NCBI GenBank assembly: GCA_021784265.1
Contig: JAJXTA010000231.1
Location: 1-5,660 of the forward strand
From: a bacterium
Lineage (GTDB): Bacteria; Verrucomicrobiota; Verrucomicrobiia; Limisphaerales; J093
DNA length: 5,660 bases
Direction: 5' to 3'
Within the stretch, counting starts at the first letter, position 1. Each line of letters starts with the position of its first letter. Shown one piece after another: positions 1 through 5,660 of the stretch. The notes below the pieces were generated by a model that saw only the letters and a program-made list of their open reading frames with translations, was not told where the DNA came from and did no database searches. A program made the translations under genes and the position numbers.

Positions 1-867
1 CCGGCGCAGCAATTCCGCGAACCGTGCCAACCCCCGTTTCTCGTCGGCCCCGAGATGGTAGTGGATATGCCAGGAGAGATAGTCCTTGCGGAAATCGTAA
101 TCGTACCGGGTCGCGGTCGAGATGATGTAATCCAGCGTGTCGAGGCCGAAGTCCCGTGCCTCGCGCAGCTTGGCCCGGAGCGCGGCGTCGGCGGCGCCCC
201 GGCGCAGGGCCCAGACCGCATAGACAAAGGGCAGCCGGGTCAGGTCATACCACGCGGCGCCCAAGTCCCAAAGCTCGTGGGCGTGGGGGGCCAAGGCGAA
301 GTCCAGGGCGGGATCGCCGATCAGCAGCACGGCGTCGCACCCGCTGGCGTGAGCATACTCCGGCAGGGGAACGAACCGCGGACGCAACCCTTGCTCGGCC
401 AACAGGACGCGCAGCAGATTCACGCTGGTGAGCGAGGCCGTGTCGCAAAAGACCTCCTGCACTTGGGCCAAGGGCACTCGGTGCGCCAAGAAGACGCTCT
501 TCACCTCGCCCAGGGAGGCGATGGCGATGCCGTCGAGAATGTCATACCGATCCGTCAACAACACCTCGCTGACGCTGACCAGGGCGGCATCCAACTCGTC
601 CCGCTGCAACAGCTCGGCCAGCCGCGACGGGGCCACGAACAGGACCTCCTCCTCCAGCCCACGGGTCAGGGGCGCCGCGTTCAGGTAGGGGACGGAGCCA
701 AGGCGGAAGCGGGCCGGTGGTTCCCCGCGCCCCTCGGGGCGTCGGGTCTCGGCAGCGGTCACCGGGCGGTCGCGCCGCGCCGGCGCCTCCGGAGGGGACC
801 CAAGCCGCCGCTCTGTCGCGGGCGCTTGCCCTGGACCCGTCTCGGGCTTGGCGCTGGTGCCGGTCAT
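1..867 (-). CDS. mqnA: Chorismate dehydratase MqnA (3' end cut by the window edge)
   Basis: MqnA catalyses the first committed step of the futalosine menaquinone pathway, converting chorismate to 3-[(1-carboxyvinyl)oxy]benzoate in the cytoplasm; the family has a periplasmic-binding-protein-like fold. The frame is open for 289 codons with no stop before the edge. Family landmarks in order: GSVPYLNAAPL (residues 57-67, the signature N-terminal loop with Asn63), DAALVSVSEVL (93-103), DTASLTS (142-148), IGDPAL (183-188), DLGAAWYDLTRLPFVYAVWA (201-220), and a C-terminal helix region with SWHIHYHLG (265-273). Family proteins end soon after this, so only a short C-terminal piece should be missing. 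The ATG at 867 is chosen because AGGAG sits four bases upstream. It gives a Pro/Arg/Ala-rich extension of about 50 residues before the conserved core; a GTG at 762 is the only closer start and has no ribosome binding site. It starts seven bases after the mqnE stop, so it is last visible in the operon. Confidence 0.93.
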   Translation of the reverse strand, partial: MTGTSAKPETGPGQAPATERRLGSPPEAPARRDRPVTAAETRRPEGRGEPPARFRLGSVPYLNAAPLTRGLEEEVLFVAPSRLAELLQRDELDAALVSVSEVLLTDRYDILDGIAIASLGEVKSVFLAHRVPLAQVQEVFCDTASLTSVNLLRVLLAEQGLRPRFVPLPEYAHASGCDAVLLIGDPALDFALAPHAHELWDLGAAWYDLTRLPFVYAVWALRRGAADAALRAKLREARDFGLDTLDYIISTATRYDYDFRKDYLSWHIHYHLGADEKRGLARFAELLRR

Positions 868-871
868 CGGT

Positions 872-876
872 CTCCT
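872..876 (-). promoter_or_regulatory. Ribosome binding site of mqnA, overlapping the mqnE stop codon
   Basis: On the minus strand the junction reads TAGGAGACCGATG. The AGGAG core lies four bases before the mqnA ATG and shares bases with the mqnE TAG stop. This decides the mqnA start and implies that ribosomes finishing mqnE can reinitiate on mqnA. It is the clearest Shine-Dalgarno sequence in the window; araA, ubiX and mqnE have no comparable one. Confidence 0.8.
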
Positions 877-2044
877 AGCCGGTGGCGAGGTTCGCCTCCA
901 GGACCGGCGAGGGCGGTCGCTCCGCCTCCGACACCGGGAGCGGGGTTTCCTCCCAGACCTTGAGCGGGGCGTAGAAGGTGTCCCGTTGCACCGGCACGCG
1001 GCCGGCTTCGCGGATCGCCCGCACGAGGGCGGCTTCGGTTTGCTGTTGCGGCCCCGCGGCGCCGGCCATGTGGAAGATGTGTTCCTCGAAGATGGTGCCG
1101 TGGAGGTCGTCGGCGCCGTAGCTCAGCGCCACTTGGGCCAGCTTCAGCCCCAAACCCACCCAGTAGGCGGTGATATGCTCGAAATTATCGAGATAAATGC
1201 GGCTGATCGCCAGCGTCCGGAGGGTGTCGAACCCGGTCGGCGGTGTCGTCACCGCGATCCCGTTGTGGCCCGGTTGGTACGCCAGCGGCACGAACCCGCA
1301 AAACCCCCGGGTCTCATCCTGGAGGCTGCGCAGGCGTTCGAGGTGATCGACCCGATCGGCGGGCGACTCGACGTGGCCGTACAGCATGGTGCAGGTGCTG
1401 CGCCCGCCCAATTGATGCCAGGTCCGATGCACGCTCAGCCATTCCTCGGCCGACTCCTTCCCGCGGGCAATCGCCGTCCGCACCGCCGGACCGAAGATCT
1501 CCGCGCCGCCCCCCGTGAGGGAGTCCAGGCCGGCCTCCTTGAGCTCGAGCAGCACCTGCCGGACCGGCTTGCGCGCCAGCCAGGCCAGGTGCAGCACCTC
1601 GATGGCGGTGAAGCACTTGAGTTGGAGCCGGGAGTCGAGGGCGCGTAGTGCCCGGAGCATTTCCACATAGTAACCGAACGGCAGAGACGGGTGCAGCCCG
1701 CCCACGATATGGAGCTCGGTCGCCCCCAGTGCCAGGGCCTCCCGCCCCTTCGCCACCACCTCCGCCACACTCAACTGAAAGCCATCGGCGTCCCGTTTCT
1801 TCCGGGCAAACGCGCAAAACTGGCAACTGAGAATGCAGTAGTTCGAGTAATTGATGTAGCGGTTGAAGATGTAGCTGGCGCGGTTGCCGTTCTTGCGTTG
1901 GCACACCACGTTGGCCATGGCCCCCAGGGCGTGGAGGTCCCGGCTCTGGAACAGCCGCTCTCCCTCCGCGGGCGCAAGCCGTTCCCCCGCCGCCACCTTG
2001 GCGTGCAGGTCGCGCAGTTCGCTCTGTCCGGTCAACAAGTTCAT
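875..2044 (-). CDS. mqnE: Aminofutalosine synthase MqnE (radical SAM)
   Basis: MqnE is a cytosolic radical SAM enzyme that adds the 5'-deoxyadenosyl radical to 3-[(1-carboxyvinyl)oxy]benzoate, the MqnA product, giving aminodeoxyfutalosine with loss of CO2. The 389-residue product has the usual family length. The [4Fe-4S] motif CxxxCxxC is at Cys70, Cys74 and Cys77 (CILSCQFCAF). Downstream are VGGLHPSLPFGYY (114-126), GGGAEIF (178-184), TMLYGHVE (219-226), LQDETRGF (241-248) and GADDLHGT (310-317). GGGAEIF also occurs in the related MqnC, but TMLYGHxE with QDETxGF and the neighbouring mqnA favour MqnE. The frame is open further upstream to 2320, but that part lies inside ubiA in another phase and has no family similarity. 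The ATG at 2044 overlaps the ubiA stop (ATGA) and places the conserved core correctly. The ribosome binding site is weak, consistent with translational coupling. The last 20 residues are Pro/Glu/Ala-rich and look like a disordered tail. Confidence 0.95.
   Translation of the reverse strand: MNLLTGQSELRDLHAKVAAGERLAPAEGERLFQSRDLHALGAMANVVCQRKNGNRASYIFNRYINYSNYCILSCQFCAFARKKRDADGFQLSVAEVVAKGREALALGATELHIVGGLHPSLPFGYYVEMLRALRALDSRLQLKCFTAIEVLHLAWLARKPVRQVLLELKEAGLDSLTGGGAEIFGPAVRTAIARGKESAEEWLSVHRTWHQLGGRSTCTMLYGHVESPADRVDHLERLRSLQDETRGFCGFVPLAYQPGHNGIAVTTPPTGFDTLRTLAISRIYLDNFEHITAYWVGLGLKLAQVALSYGADDLHGTIFEEHIFHMAGAAGPQQQTEAALVRAIREAGRVPVQRDTFYAPLKVWEETPLPVSEAERPPSPVLEANLATG
2041..2044 (-). other. 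ATGA stop-start overlap between the UbiA homologue and mqnE
   Basis: The mqnE ATG (2044-2042) and the TGA stop of the UbiA homologue (2043-2041) share two bases. This four-base arrangement is a standard sign of translational coupling in bacterial operons. The lack of a good Shine-Dalgarno sequence in front of mqnE fits reinitiation by ribosomes terminating on the upstream gene. Confidence 0.85.
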
Positions 2045-2976
2045 TGCGTCCAGCGAAACGCCGGAAAAACTACTTCCGCCACCGTCACGACCAGAAAGAC
2101 GACGCTGATCACGGCATTGAGGCGGAAGAATGCGACATCGATCCACTTCAGGCTGCGCCGCCGGGCCAGCCAATGTTCGAACACCAAACAGCCCAGAATC
2201 AAGACCAACCCCGTCAAGTATGCCACCCGGAAACGGGAAAGCAAACCGAACACGCCCAGCGCCACCCACATGACCAAGTGGGCCAGGAAACTGGCCTTGA
2301 GGGCATTGGCGACCCCCCACCGCACCACCAGGGAGTGCAAGCCGTGCGCCTGGTCGAAGGCGTGGTCTTGGATCGCGTAGATAATGTCAAACCCCACCAG
2401 CCAGAACACCACCGCCACCGCCAGGATCAGCGGCAACACGGCGCTCTGTTGCACCAGCAAGACCCCATCCCGAATCGGAAAGAAGGTGAAGTTGCCCCGG
2501 ACCGCCAACCACGCGCCAATCGGCGCTAACCCCAGCGCCACCCCGAGATAGACGTGGGTGAAGTCGGTAAACCGCTTGGTGAGCGAATAGAAGCAGACCA
2601 GCACCAAGGCCACCGGGGCCAGGTAGAAGCAGGGCCGGTTAAGCAAGGCGGCGGCCACCACCAGCACCGCCCCCCCCGCCAGGCAGAGCGCCCAGGCCTC
2701 AAACAGCGACATCGCCCCCGTGGGCAGGTGCCGCAGCGCCGTGCGCGGGTTAGCGGCGTCGAACCGGCGGTCCACGATCCGGTTGAACGCCATGGCGCAG
2801 GTGCGGGCCCCGACCATCGCCAGGAGGATCAGCCCGAACACCCGCCCGCCCGGCCACCCGTACCGGTCGCGCGCCGCCACGGCCATCGAGGCCACGGCAA
2901 ATGGTAAGGCAAACACCGTGTGCGAAAAACGCACAAACCGCAGCCAGACCCCCACGCGCTGGAATAAGACCGCCAT
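2041..2976 (-). CDS. mqnP: UbiA-family polyprenyltransferase, probable MqnP of the futalosine pathway
   Basis: UbiA-family enzymes are integral membrane, Mg2+-dependent prenyltransferases that attach a polyprenyl chain to an aromatic acceptor. Both Asp-rich motifs are present: NRIVDRRFDAANPRT (65-79; Asn65, Asp69, Asp73) and YAIQDHAFDQAHGLHS (200-215; Asp204, Asp208). Between them lies the YSLTKRFT segment (130-137). Hydrophobic stretches near 45-63, 92-112, 117-131, 143-159, 178-196, 229-247, 252-268 and 284-302, plus a weaker one near 22-35, suggest eight or nine transmembrane helices. The length of 311 residues fits the family. The ATG at 2976 is preferred because GAGG lies nine bases upstream; a TTG at 2991 would add five residues but has no ribosome binding site. 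Assignment to 1,4-dihydroxy-6-naphthoate prenylation (MqnP role) rests on linkage to mqnE, mqnA and ubiX; the sequence alone would also fit 4-hydroxybenzoate prenyltransferase. Its stop overlaps the mqnE start. Confidence 0.88.
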   Translation of the reverse strand: MAVLFQRVGVWLRFVRFSHTVFALPFAVASMAVAARDRYGWPGGRVFGLILLAMVGARTCAMAFNRIVDRRFDAANPRTALRHLPTGAMSLFEAWALCLAGGAVLVVAAALLNRPCFYLAPVALVLVCFYSLTKRFTDFTHVYLGVALGLAPIGAWLAVRGNFTFFPIRDGVLLVQQSAVLPLILAVAVVFWLVGFDIIYAIQDHAFDQAHGLHSLVVRWGVANALKASFLAHLVMWVALGVFGLLSRFRVAYLTGLVLILGCLVFEHWLARRRSLKWIDVAFFRLNAVISVVFLVVTVAEVVFPAFRWTQ

Positions 2977-2985
2977 GACCCGGGG

Positions 2986-2989
2986 CCTC
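2986..2989 (-). promoter_or_regulatory. Ribosome binding site of the UbiA homologue
   Basis: GAGG on the minus strand lies nine bases before the ATG at 2976. It overlaps the alternative TTG codon at 2991, which itself has nothing resembling a Shine-Dalgarno upstream. This favours the shorter 311-residue product. Confidence 0.5.
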
Positions 2990-2994
2990 AACTC

Positions 2995-3011
2995 AAAAGG
3001 GCGGAGCGCCC
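2995..3011 (-). terminator. Weak terminator-like or attenuator-like hairpin between ubiX and the UbiA homologue
   Basis: On the minus strand GGGCG, a CTC loop and CGCCC are followed directly by TTTT. The stem is only five pairs, though all G/C, and the T run is short. It lies 19 bases or more upstream of the ATG of the UbiA homologue. It could partly end ubiX transcripts or reduce read-through into the downstream genes. GC-rich DNA makes short stems common, so this is tentative. Confidence 0.25.
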
Positions 3012-3036
3012 CTCCCCGCCTGGTACCGCGCGCCTC

Positions 3037-3050
3037 GGCGCCGGGGCGCC
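3037..3050. repeat. GGCGCC inverted/direct repeat in the ubiX-ubiA gap
   Basis: Two GGCGCC hexamers flank a GG dinucleotide. Each hexamer is itself palindromic, so the pair is both a direct and an inverted repeat. The rest of this 108-base gap holds no open frame that looks coding. The repeat may fold in the transcript or be a by-product of the high G+C content; no function can be assigned. Confidence 0.35.
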
Positions 3051-3084
3051 AGACGGTCCGGTCCCCTGGCCCTGCTGCCGGCGA

Positions 3085-3642
3085 TCATTCCGCTTCCTCA
3101 CCCCAGCGTCCCCCTAACCGATGGGCGATCCCCAGATGATCCAGTACCCGCGCCACCACCGTATCGACCACCTGCTCGACCGTCTGGGGCCGGCTATAAA
3201 AGGAAGGGTTGGCCGGCAGGATCGTGGCCCCCGCCAAGAGCAACAGCTCCATGTTCTTCACCTGCACCAGGTTCAGCGGCGTCTCCCGGATCACCAGGAT
3301 CAGTTTCTTCCGCTCCTTGAGCATCACGTCGGCGGCGCGCAACAGAAGATCGTCGCTCACGCCGTGGGCGATGCGCCCGAGGGTGCCCATCGTGCACGGA
3401 ATGATGACCATCGCATCGAAGGCATTCGAGCCGCTGGCGAAAGGGGCGTTCATGCTCTTGAGTTGATGCGTCACGACGCCCGGGCCGGCCCGCAAGCCGC
3501 CAGGCAGCTCTTCCTTGATCACCTGCGGGGCATAACGGCTGAGGACCAAGTGCAGTTCCCGCACCTGGCCGTCCAGGTTATGCAACAGCCGCTGTGTATA
3601 AAGGGCGCCGGTGGCTCCGGTGACACCCACGACGATTCTCAT
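3085..3642 (-). CDS. ubiX: UbiX-type flavin prenyltransferase, probable MqnM role
   Basis: UbiX-family enzymes transfer a dimethylallyl group to reduced FMN, making the prenyl-FMN cofactor of UbiD-type decarboxylases. In the futalosine pathway the partner is the UbiD homologue MqnL, absent from this window. The 185-residue product has family length. Motifs: GVTGATGA near the N terminus (6-13), Glu45 where the catalytic Glu49 of the Pseudomonas enzyme falls, APFASGS (66-72), IIPCTMGTLGRIAHG (80-94), RAADVMLKER (102-111), RETPLN (119-124), PSFYSRP with Tyr149 (146-152) and a C-terminal GRWGEE (178-183). The first motif has Thr11 where most family members have Ser, and Met63 occupies a position that is Trp in the Pseudomonas enzyme as I recall it. 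The ATG at 3642 starts directly at the nucleotide-binding strand; a TTG just upstream adds only one residue. No Shine-Dalgarno sequence is evident. It precedes the UbiA homologue by 108 bases on the same strand. Confidence 0.9.
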   Translation of the reverse strand: MRIVVGVTGATGALYTQRLLHNLDGQVRELHLVLSRYAPQVIKEELPGGLRAGPGVVTHQLKSMNAPFASGSNAFDAMVIIPCTMGTLGRIAHGVSDDLLLRAADVMLKERKKLILVIRETPLNLVQVKNMELLLLAGATILPANPSFYSRPQTVEQVVDTVVARVLDHLGIAHRLGGRWGEEAE

Positions 3643-3659
3643 CAAGTTTGGTTCGCGAC

Positions 3660-3673
3660 CGACCGCGCGGTCG
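3660..3673. repeat. 14-base perfect palindrome upstream of ubiX
   Basis: CGACCGCGCGGTCG is a perfect palindrome lying 18 to 31 bases before the ubiX ATG on the minus strand. Its position would suit an operator or a 5' leader hairpin, but it is made almost entirely of G and C and no known regulator site is recognised in it. Confidence 0.3.
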
Positions 3674-3721
3674 TGCGTGCAGCCTAGCCGATCAGGCGGG
3701 CCCGTTTCAAGCCGCGGTCCG

Positions 3722-3735
3722 GCGGGTTGACCCGC
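3722..3735 (-). terminator. Possible hairpin downstream of araA (no T tract)
   Basis: GCGGG and CCCGC flank a four-base loop (TCAA on the minus strand), 53 bases beyond the araA stop. The five-pair G/C stem could form in an araA transcript, but no uridine run follows, so it does not meet the criteria for an intrinsic terminator. Confidence 0.2.
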
Positions 3736-3787
3736 GCCACCCTCCTGGTGACGCGCGCTCCCCGTAACGCCTCAACGCTCCGGAGCC

Positions 3788-5299
3788 TCACCCACCCCAC
3801 CCCTTCTGGAGCGCATACGCCACCTCGTTCCAGCGCAGTTCCTTCTTGAACTCGCTGACCGTGGTCCGCTCGCCAATGAAGAGGTGTTCCACCCCGGCGA
3901 TCTCGGCAAAATCCTCGAGGTGCTCGGGGGTGACGACTTGGCTGAACCCGGTGTGGTGGGCCCCGCCCGCATAGATCCAGCAGGTGGCGGAGACCGCCAA
4001 ACTGGGCTGCGGGACCCACAGGGCGCGCGCCACGGGAAGCTGGGGCAGCGGGTGCGTGGCCCGAACAATCTCGACCGGGTTGACCACCAAGCGGAAGCGG
4101 TTGCCCATGTCGATGAGGCAGGCGTTGAGCCCCGGGCCGGGGCGCGCGTCGAACACCAGGCGCACCGGATCGGCCTTGCCGCCGATGCCCAGCGGGTGAA
4201 CTTCCAGGCTGGGCTTGCGCCGGGTAATCGAGGGACAGATCTCCAACATGTGCGCCCCCAGCACCCGCGGCCCCGCCGGGGCCAAGTGATAGGTATAGTC
4301 TTCCATGAACGAGGTGCCCCCTTTCAGGCCCGTCCCCATCACCTTCATGGCGCGCACCAAGGCGCACGTCTTCCAGTCACCCTCGGCCGCGAAACCGTAG
4401 CCGTCGGCCATCAGACGTTGGACCGCCAAGCCAGGCAGTTGCGCCAACCCGTGCAGGTCTTCAAAGGTGGTGGTAAAGCCCTTAAACCCACCCGCCCGGA
4501 GAAACGCCCGCAGCCCCAGCTCGATCCGCGCCCCGGCCTGCAGTGATTCGTGCTGCGCGCCGCGCGGGGCCAAGGCGGGGGCCAGGGTATAGGTGGCTTG
4601 GTATTCGGCCAGCAAGTCGTTCACCTGCGCCTGCGTGACCTGCTTGATCTGCTGGACCAGGTCGCCCACGCCATACCCGTTGACCGAGAAGCCAAACTGA
4701 GTCTGGGCCGCGACCTTGTCCCCCTCCGTCACCGCCACCTCGCGCATGTTGTCGCCCAACCGGGCAAAGCGCGCCCCTTGCCAGTCGTGCCAGGCGGCGG
4801 CCGCGCGGCTCCAGGCCCCCAGCCGGGCCTGGACCTCGGTGTCTTGCCAGTGGCCCACGACCACTTTGCGGTTCAACCGCAGGCGGCTCATGATGAACCC
4901 ATATTCGCGGTCGCCATGCGCCGCCTGGTTCAGGTTCATGAAGTCCATGTCGATGGTCGCCCAGGGAATGTCCCGGTTAAACTGGGTGTGGAGATGCGCG
5001 ATCGGTTTGCGGAGGAGGCGCAACCCGTTAATCCACATCTTGGCCGGCGAGAACGTATGCATCCAGGTGATCAGCCCGATGCACACCGGCACTTGGTTCG
5101 CCTCCTGGCAGAGCGCCGTGATGGCCTCCGGCGTCGTCAGGACCGGCTTGAACACCACCCGGACGGGGAGGACGCGCCCGGTGTCCAGCGCGCGGGCGAT
5201 TTCTTGCGAGTGCGCCGCCACCTGTTGGAGTGTTTCCGGCCCATACAGGTGCTGGCTGCCCGTCACAAACCAGACTTCGTAATGTTTGAGATCAACCAT
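3788..5299 (-). CDS. araA: L-arabinose isomerase AraA
   Basis: AraA converts L-arabinose to L-ribulose in the cytoplasm using a divalent metal, usually Mn2+, as the first step of bacterial L-arabinose use. The 503-residue product matches the family length of about 500. The N terminus [13 protein letters not shown] (8-20) is the family signature. The metal and catalytic residues align with the E. coli enzyme: Glu306 ([10 protein letters not shown]), Glu333 (FMEDYTYH), His350 ([10 protein letters not shown]) and His449 (GGAHHTGFS). Other conserved blocks are [11 protein letters not shown] (103-113) and GHWQD (149-153). The ATG at 5299 puts this signature in the normal position, although no Shine-Dalgarno sequence is visible. 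The gene looks complete and functional. No araB, araD or transport gene adjoins it in the window, and 145 bases separate it from ubiX, so it is probably its own unit. Relatives in this fold act on other sugars, but the full motif set makes arabinose isomerase the strong call. Confidence 0.97.
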   Translation of the reverse strand: MVDLKHYEVWFVTGSQHLYGPETLQQVAAHSQEIARALDTGRVLPVRVVFKPVLTTPEAITALCQEANQVPVCIGLITWMHTFSPAKMWINGLRLLRKPIAHLHTQFNRDIPWATIDMDFMNLNQAAHGDREYGFIMSRLRLNRKVVVGHWQDTEVQARLGAWSRAAAAWHDWQGARFARLGDNMREVAVTEGDKVAAQTQFGFSVNGYGVGDLVQQIKQVTQAQVNDLLAEYQATYTLAPALAPRGAQHESLQAGARIELGLRAFLRAGGFKGFTTTFEDLHGLAQLPGLAVQRLMADGYGFAAEGDWKTCALVRAMKVMGTGLKGGTSFMEDYTYHLAPAGPRVLGAHMLEICPSITRRKPSLEVHPLGIGGKADPVRLVFDARPGPGLNACLIDMGNRFRLVVNPVEIVRATHPLPQLPVARALWVPQPSLAVSATCWIYAGGAHHTGFSQVVTPEHLEDFAEIAGVEHLFIGERTTVSEFKKELRWNEVAYALQKGWGG

Positions 5300-5610
5300 A
5301 ATAGTTCGTTAGACCGCGTCCATCCACCGCCCATCGCGCCGGCGTCCCGCGCCCCGAGCAGCCGCGGTCCCCTGCCCCGGTCCCGCCCGGCCGCCACCGT
5401 CCACCCGGGGATCGGCTCCCCACGCCGGCTGCCAACGGCGGCGTTCTACCATCCCCCACCCTCCGCGTCGAATGAAACCCGCCGCGGCCGCATGCCCCAG
5501 GCCGGGCGGTCCGCCCCATCGCCGCGCCCGTACCTGCCGCGGCGGCCGACCCACCAGGAGCGAGTCCTTTTCTGCTTGAGGCCCTCGCCACCGCCGGACA
5601 TAAAGAGGCC
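5300..5610. other. Gene-free region upstream of araA
   Basis: This interval lies between the araA start and a candidate divergent start codon. Several frames stay open because of the G+C content, but their products are Arg/Gly/Pro/Ala-rich without recognisable domains. It should carry the araA promoter. The best minus-strand pair I can find is TTCGAC (5472-5467) and TAGAAC (5448-5443) with an 18-base spacer, which matches consensus poorly. No clear operator half-sites were found. Confidence 0.45.
5576..5604 (+). promoter_or_regulatory. Candidate plus-strand promoter at the right edge
   Basis: TTGAGG (5576-5581) and CATAAA (5599-5604) are separated by 17 bases, the optimal spacing for a sigma70-type promoter, and each matches four of six consensus positions. 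It sits in one of the few A/T-containing patches of this region. Transcription would begin near 5611, at the candidate ATG itself, implying a leaderless or nearly leaderless message. The match is weak and could be chance. Confidence 0.25.
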
Positions 5611-5660
5611 ATGACAACTCGCTCCACTCTCTGGGCCACCACCCAACGAACGCTTCTGGC
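5611..5660 (+). CDS. Possible start of a divergent gene, truncated by the window edge
   Basis: An ATG at 5611 is preceded by AAAGAGG two bases upstream, a Shine-Dalgarno-like sequence but closer than usual. The frame stays open for 16 full codons to the edge, reading MTTRSTLWATTQRTLL. This is too short to identify. A gene divergent from araA would often be a regulator or a sugar-related gene, but nothing in these residues shows that. The call rests only on the start context and the end of the gene-free stretch. Confidence 0.3.
   Translation, partial: MTTRSTLWATTQRTLL

Larger units (their letters stand above)
3646..3787. other. araA-ubiX intergenic region
   Basis: This stretch between the araA stop and the ubiX start has no coding frame with plausible protein character. 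It holds several short dyads: GCTCCGGAGC (3777-3786) almost touching the araA stop codon, GCGGG-TTGA-CCCGC (3722-3735), and the 14-base palindrome nearer ubiX. No stem is followed by a T run on the minus strand, so no classical intrinsic terminator is visible for araA. A promoter for ubiX would be expected here but no convincing -35/-10 pair stands out. Confidence 0.5.

Noticed and set aside
55..963. 302-codon plus-strand open frame across the mqnA region
   Set aside because: It is antisense to the clearly recognisable MqnA and part of MqnE; its Gly/Gln/Arg/Pro-rich product is typical of the opposite strand of GC-rich coding DNA.
848..1648. 266-codon plus-strand open frame opposite mqnE
   Set aside because: Antisense shadow of mqnE, with a His/Arg/Gly/Pro-rich composition and no domain.
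875..2044. MqnC (cyclic dehypoxanthinyl futalosine synthase) or a CofH/FbiC-type enzyme instead of MqnE
   Set aside because: These share the CxxxCxxC and GGGAE features, but TMLYGHVE, LQDETRGF and direct linkage to mqnA fit MqnE better.
2045..2320. In-frame 92-residue N-terminal extension of mqnE
   Set aside because: It lies wholly inside the UbiA homologue in another phase, shows no radical SAM similarity, and the ATGA junction gives a start that yields normal family length.
3121..3687. 188-codon plus-strand open frame opposite ubiX
   Set aside because: Antisense to a well-supported UbiX; the product is His/Gln/Arg-rich and unrecognisable.
3684..4367. 227-codon minus-strand frame overlapping the 3' part of araA
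   Set aside because: It overlaps araA in another phase and has low-complexity Arg/Gly/Pro content; araA carries the real motifs.
5443..5472. TTCGAC-18-TAGAAC as the araA promoter
   Set aside because: Both hexamers match the consensus poorly and it lies about 140 bases from the start codon; mentioned only as the best available pair.
4550..5614. 354-codon plus-strand open frame opposite araA and its upstream region
   Set aside because: It is antisense to the catalytic-motif-bearing araA frame; the length is explained by high G+C and few stop codons.
5292..5646. Three overlapping minus-strand open frames upstream of araA
   Set aside because: All are Gly/Arg/Ala-rich, mutually overlapping and without a ribosome binding site or recognisable domain; treated as noncoding.

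Overview
The window is GC-rich DNA, roughly two-thirds G+C by eye, and almost every supported gene lies on the minus strand. Read right to left the order is: a probable divergent gene start at the right edge (plus strand, only about 16 codons visible); a 311-base gene-free stretch; araA (L-arabinose isomerase); a 145-base gap; a UbiX-type flavin prenyltransferase; a 108-base gap; a UbiA-type membrane prenyltransferase; mqnE (aminofutalosine synthase, radical SAM); and mqnA (chorismate dehydratase), which runs off the left edge.

The four left-hand genes fit one biosynthetic cluster for menaquinone made by the futalosine route. MqnA dehydrates chorismate to 3-[(1-carboxyvinyl)oxy]benzoate. MqnE joins that product to the adenosyl moiety of SAM, giving aminodeoxyfutalosine. 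Later in the pathway a UbiA-family enzyme (MqnP role) prenylates the naphthoate, and a UbiD-family decarboxylase (MqnL role) needs the prenylated flavin made by a UbiX-family enzyme (MqnM role). So the cluster holds the first two steps and two late-step genes. MqnB or an MTA/SAH nucleosidase, MqnC, MqnD, the UbiD homologue and the final methyltransferase are not in this window. ubiA and mqnE overlap by an ATGA junction, and the mqnA ribosome binding site overlaps the mqnE stop codon. ubiA-mqnE-mqnA are therefore very probably co-transcribed; ubiX is more loosely attached.

The araA gene is intact, with all four catalytic residues of the family, but no araB, araD or transporter gene is visible beside it. 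It is probably a separate transcription unit and its link to the quinone genes may be only positional.

The host is probably a Gram-negative-type bacterium that uses the futalosine route and metabolises plant sugars. Verrucomicrobiota (Opitutales-like) is my best guess, with Acidobacteriota or Planctomycetota as alternatives; this is an impression from gene content and composition, not a demonstrated placement. I see no mobile element, CRISPR array, tRNA or rRNA. Nothing here is clearly a new system. The most informative points are the tight cluster architecture, substitutions at two positions in the UbiX homologue, the MqnA N-terminal extension, and the truncated divergent gene at the right edge.
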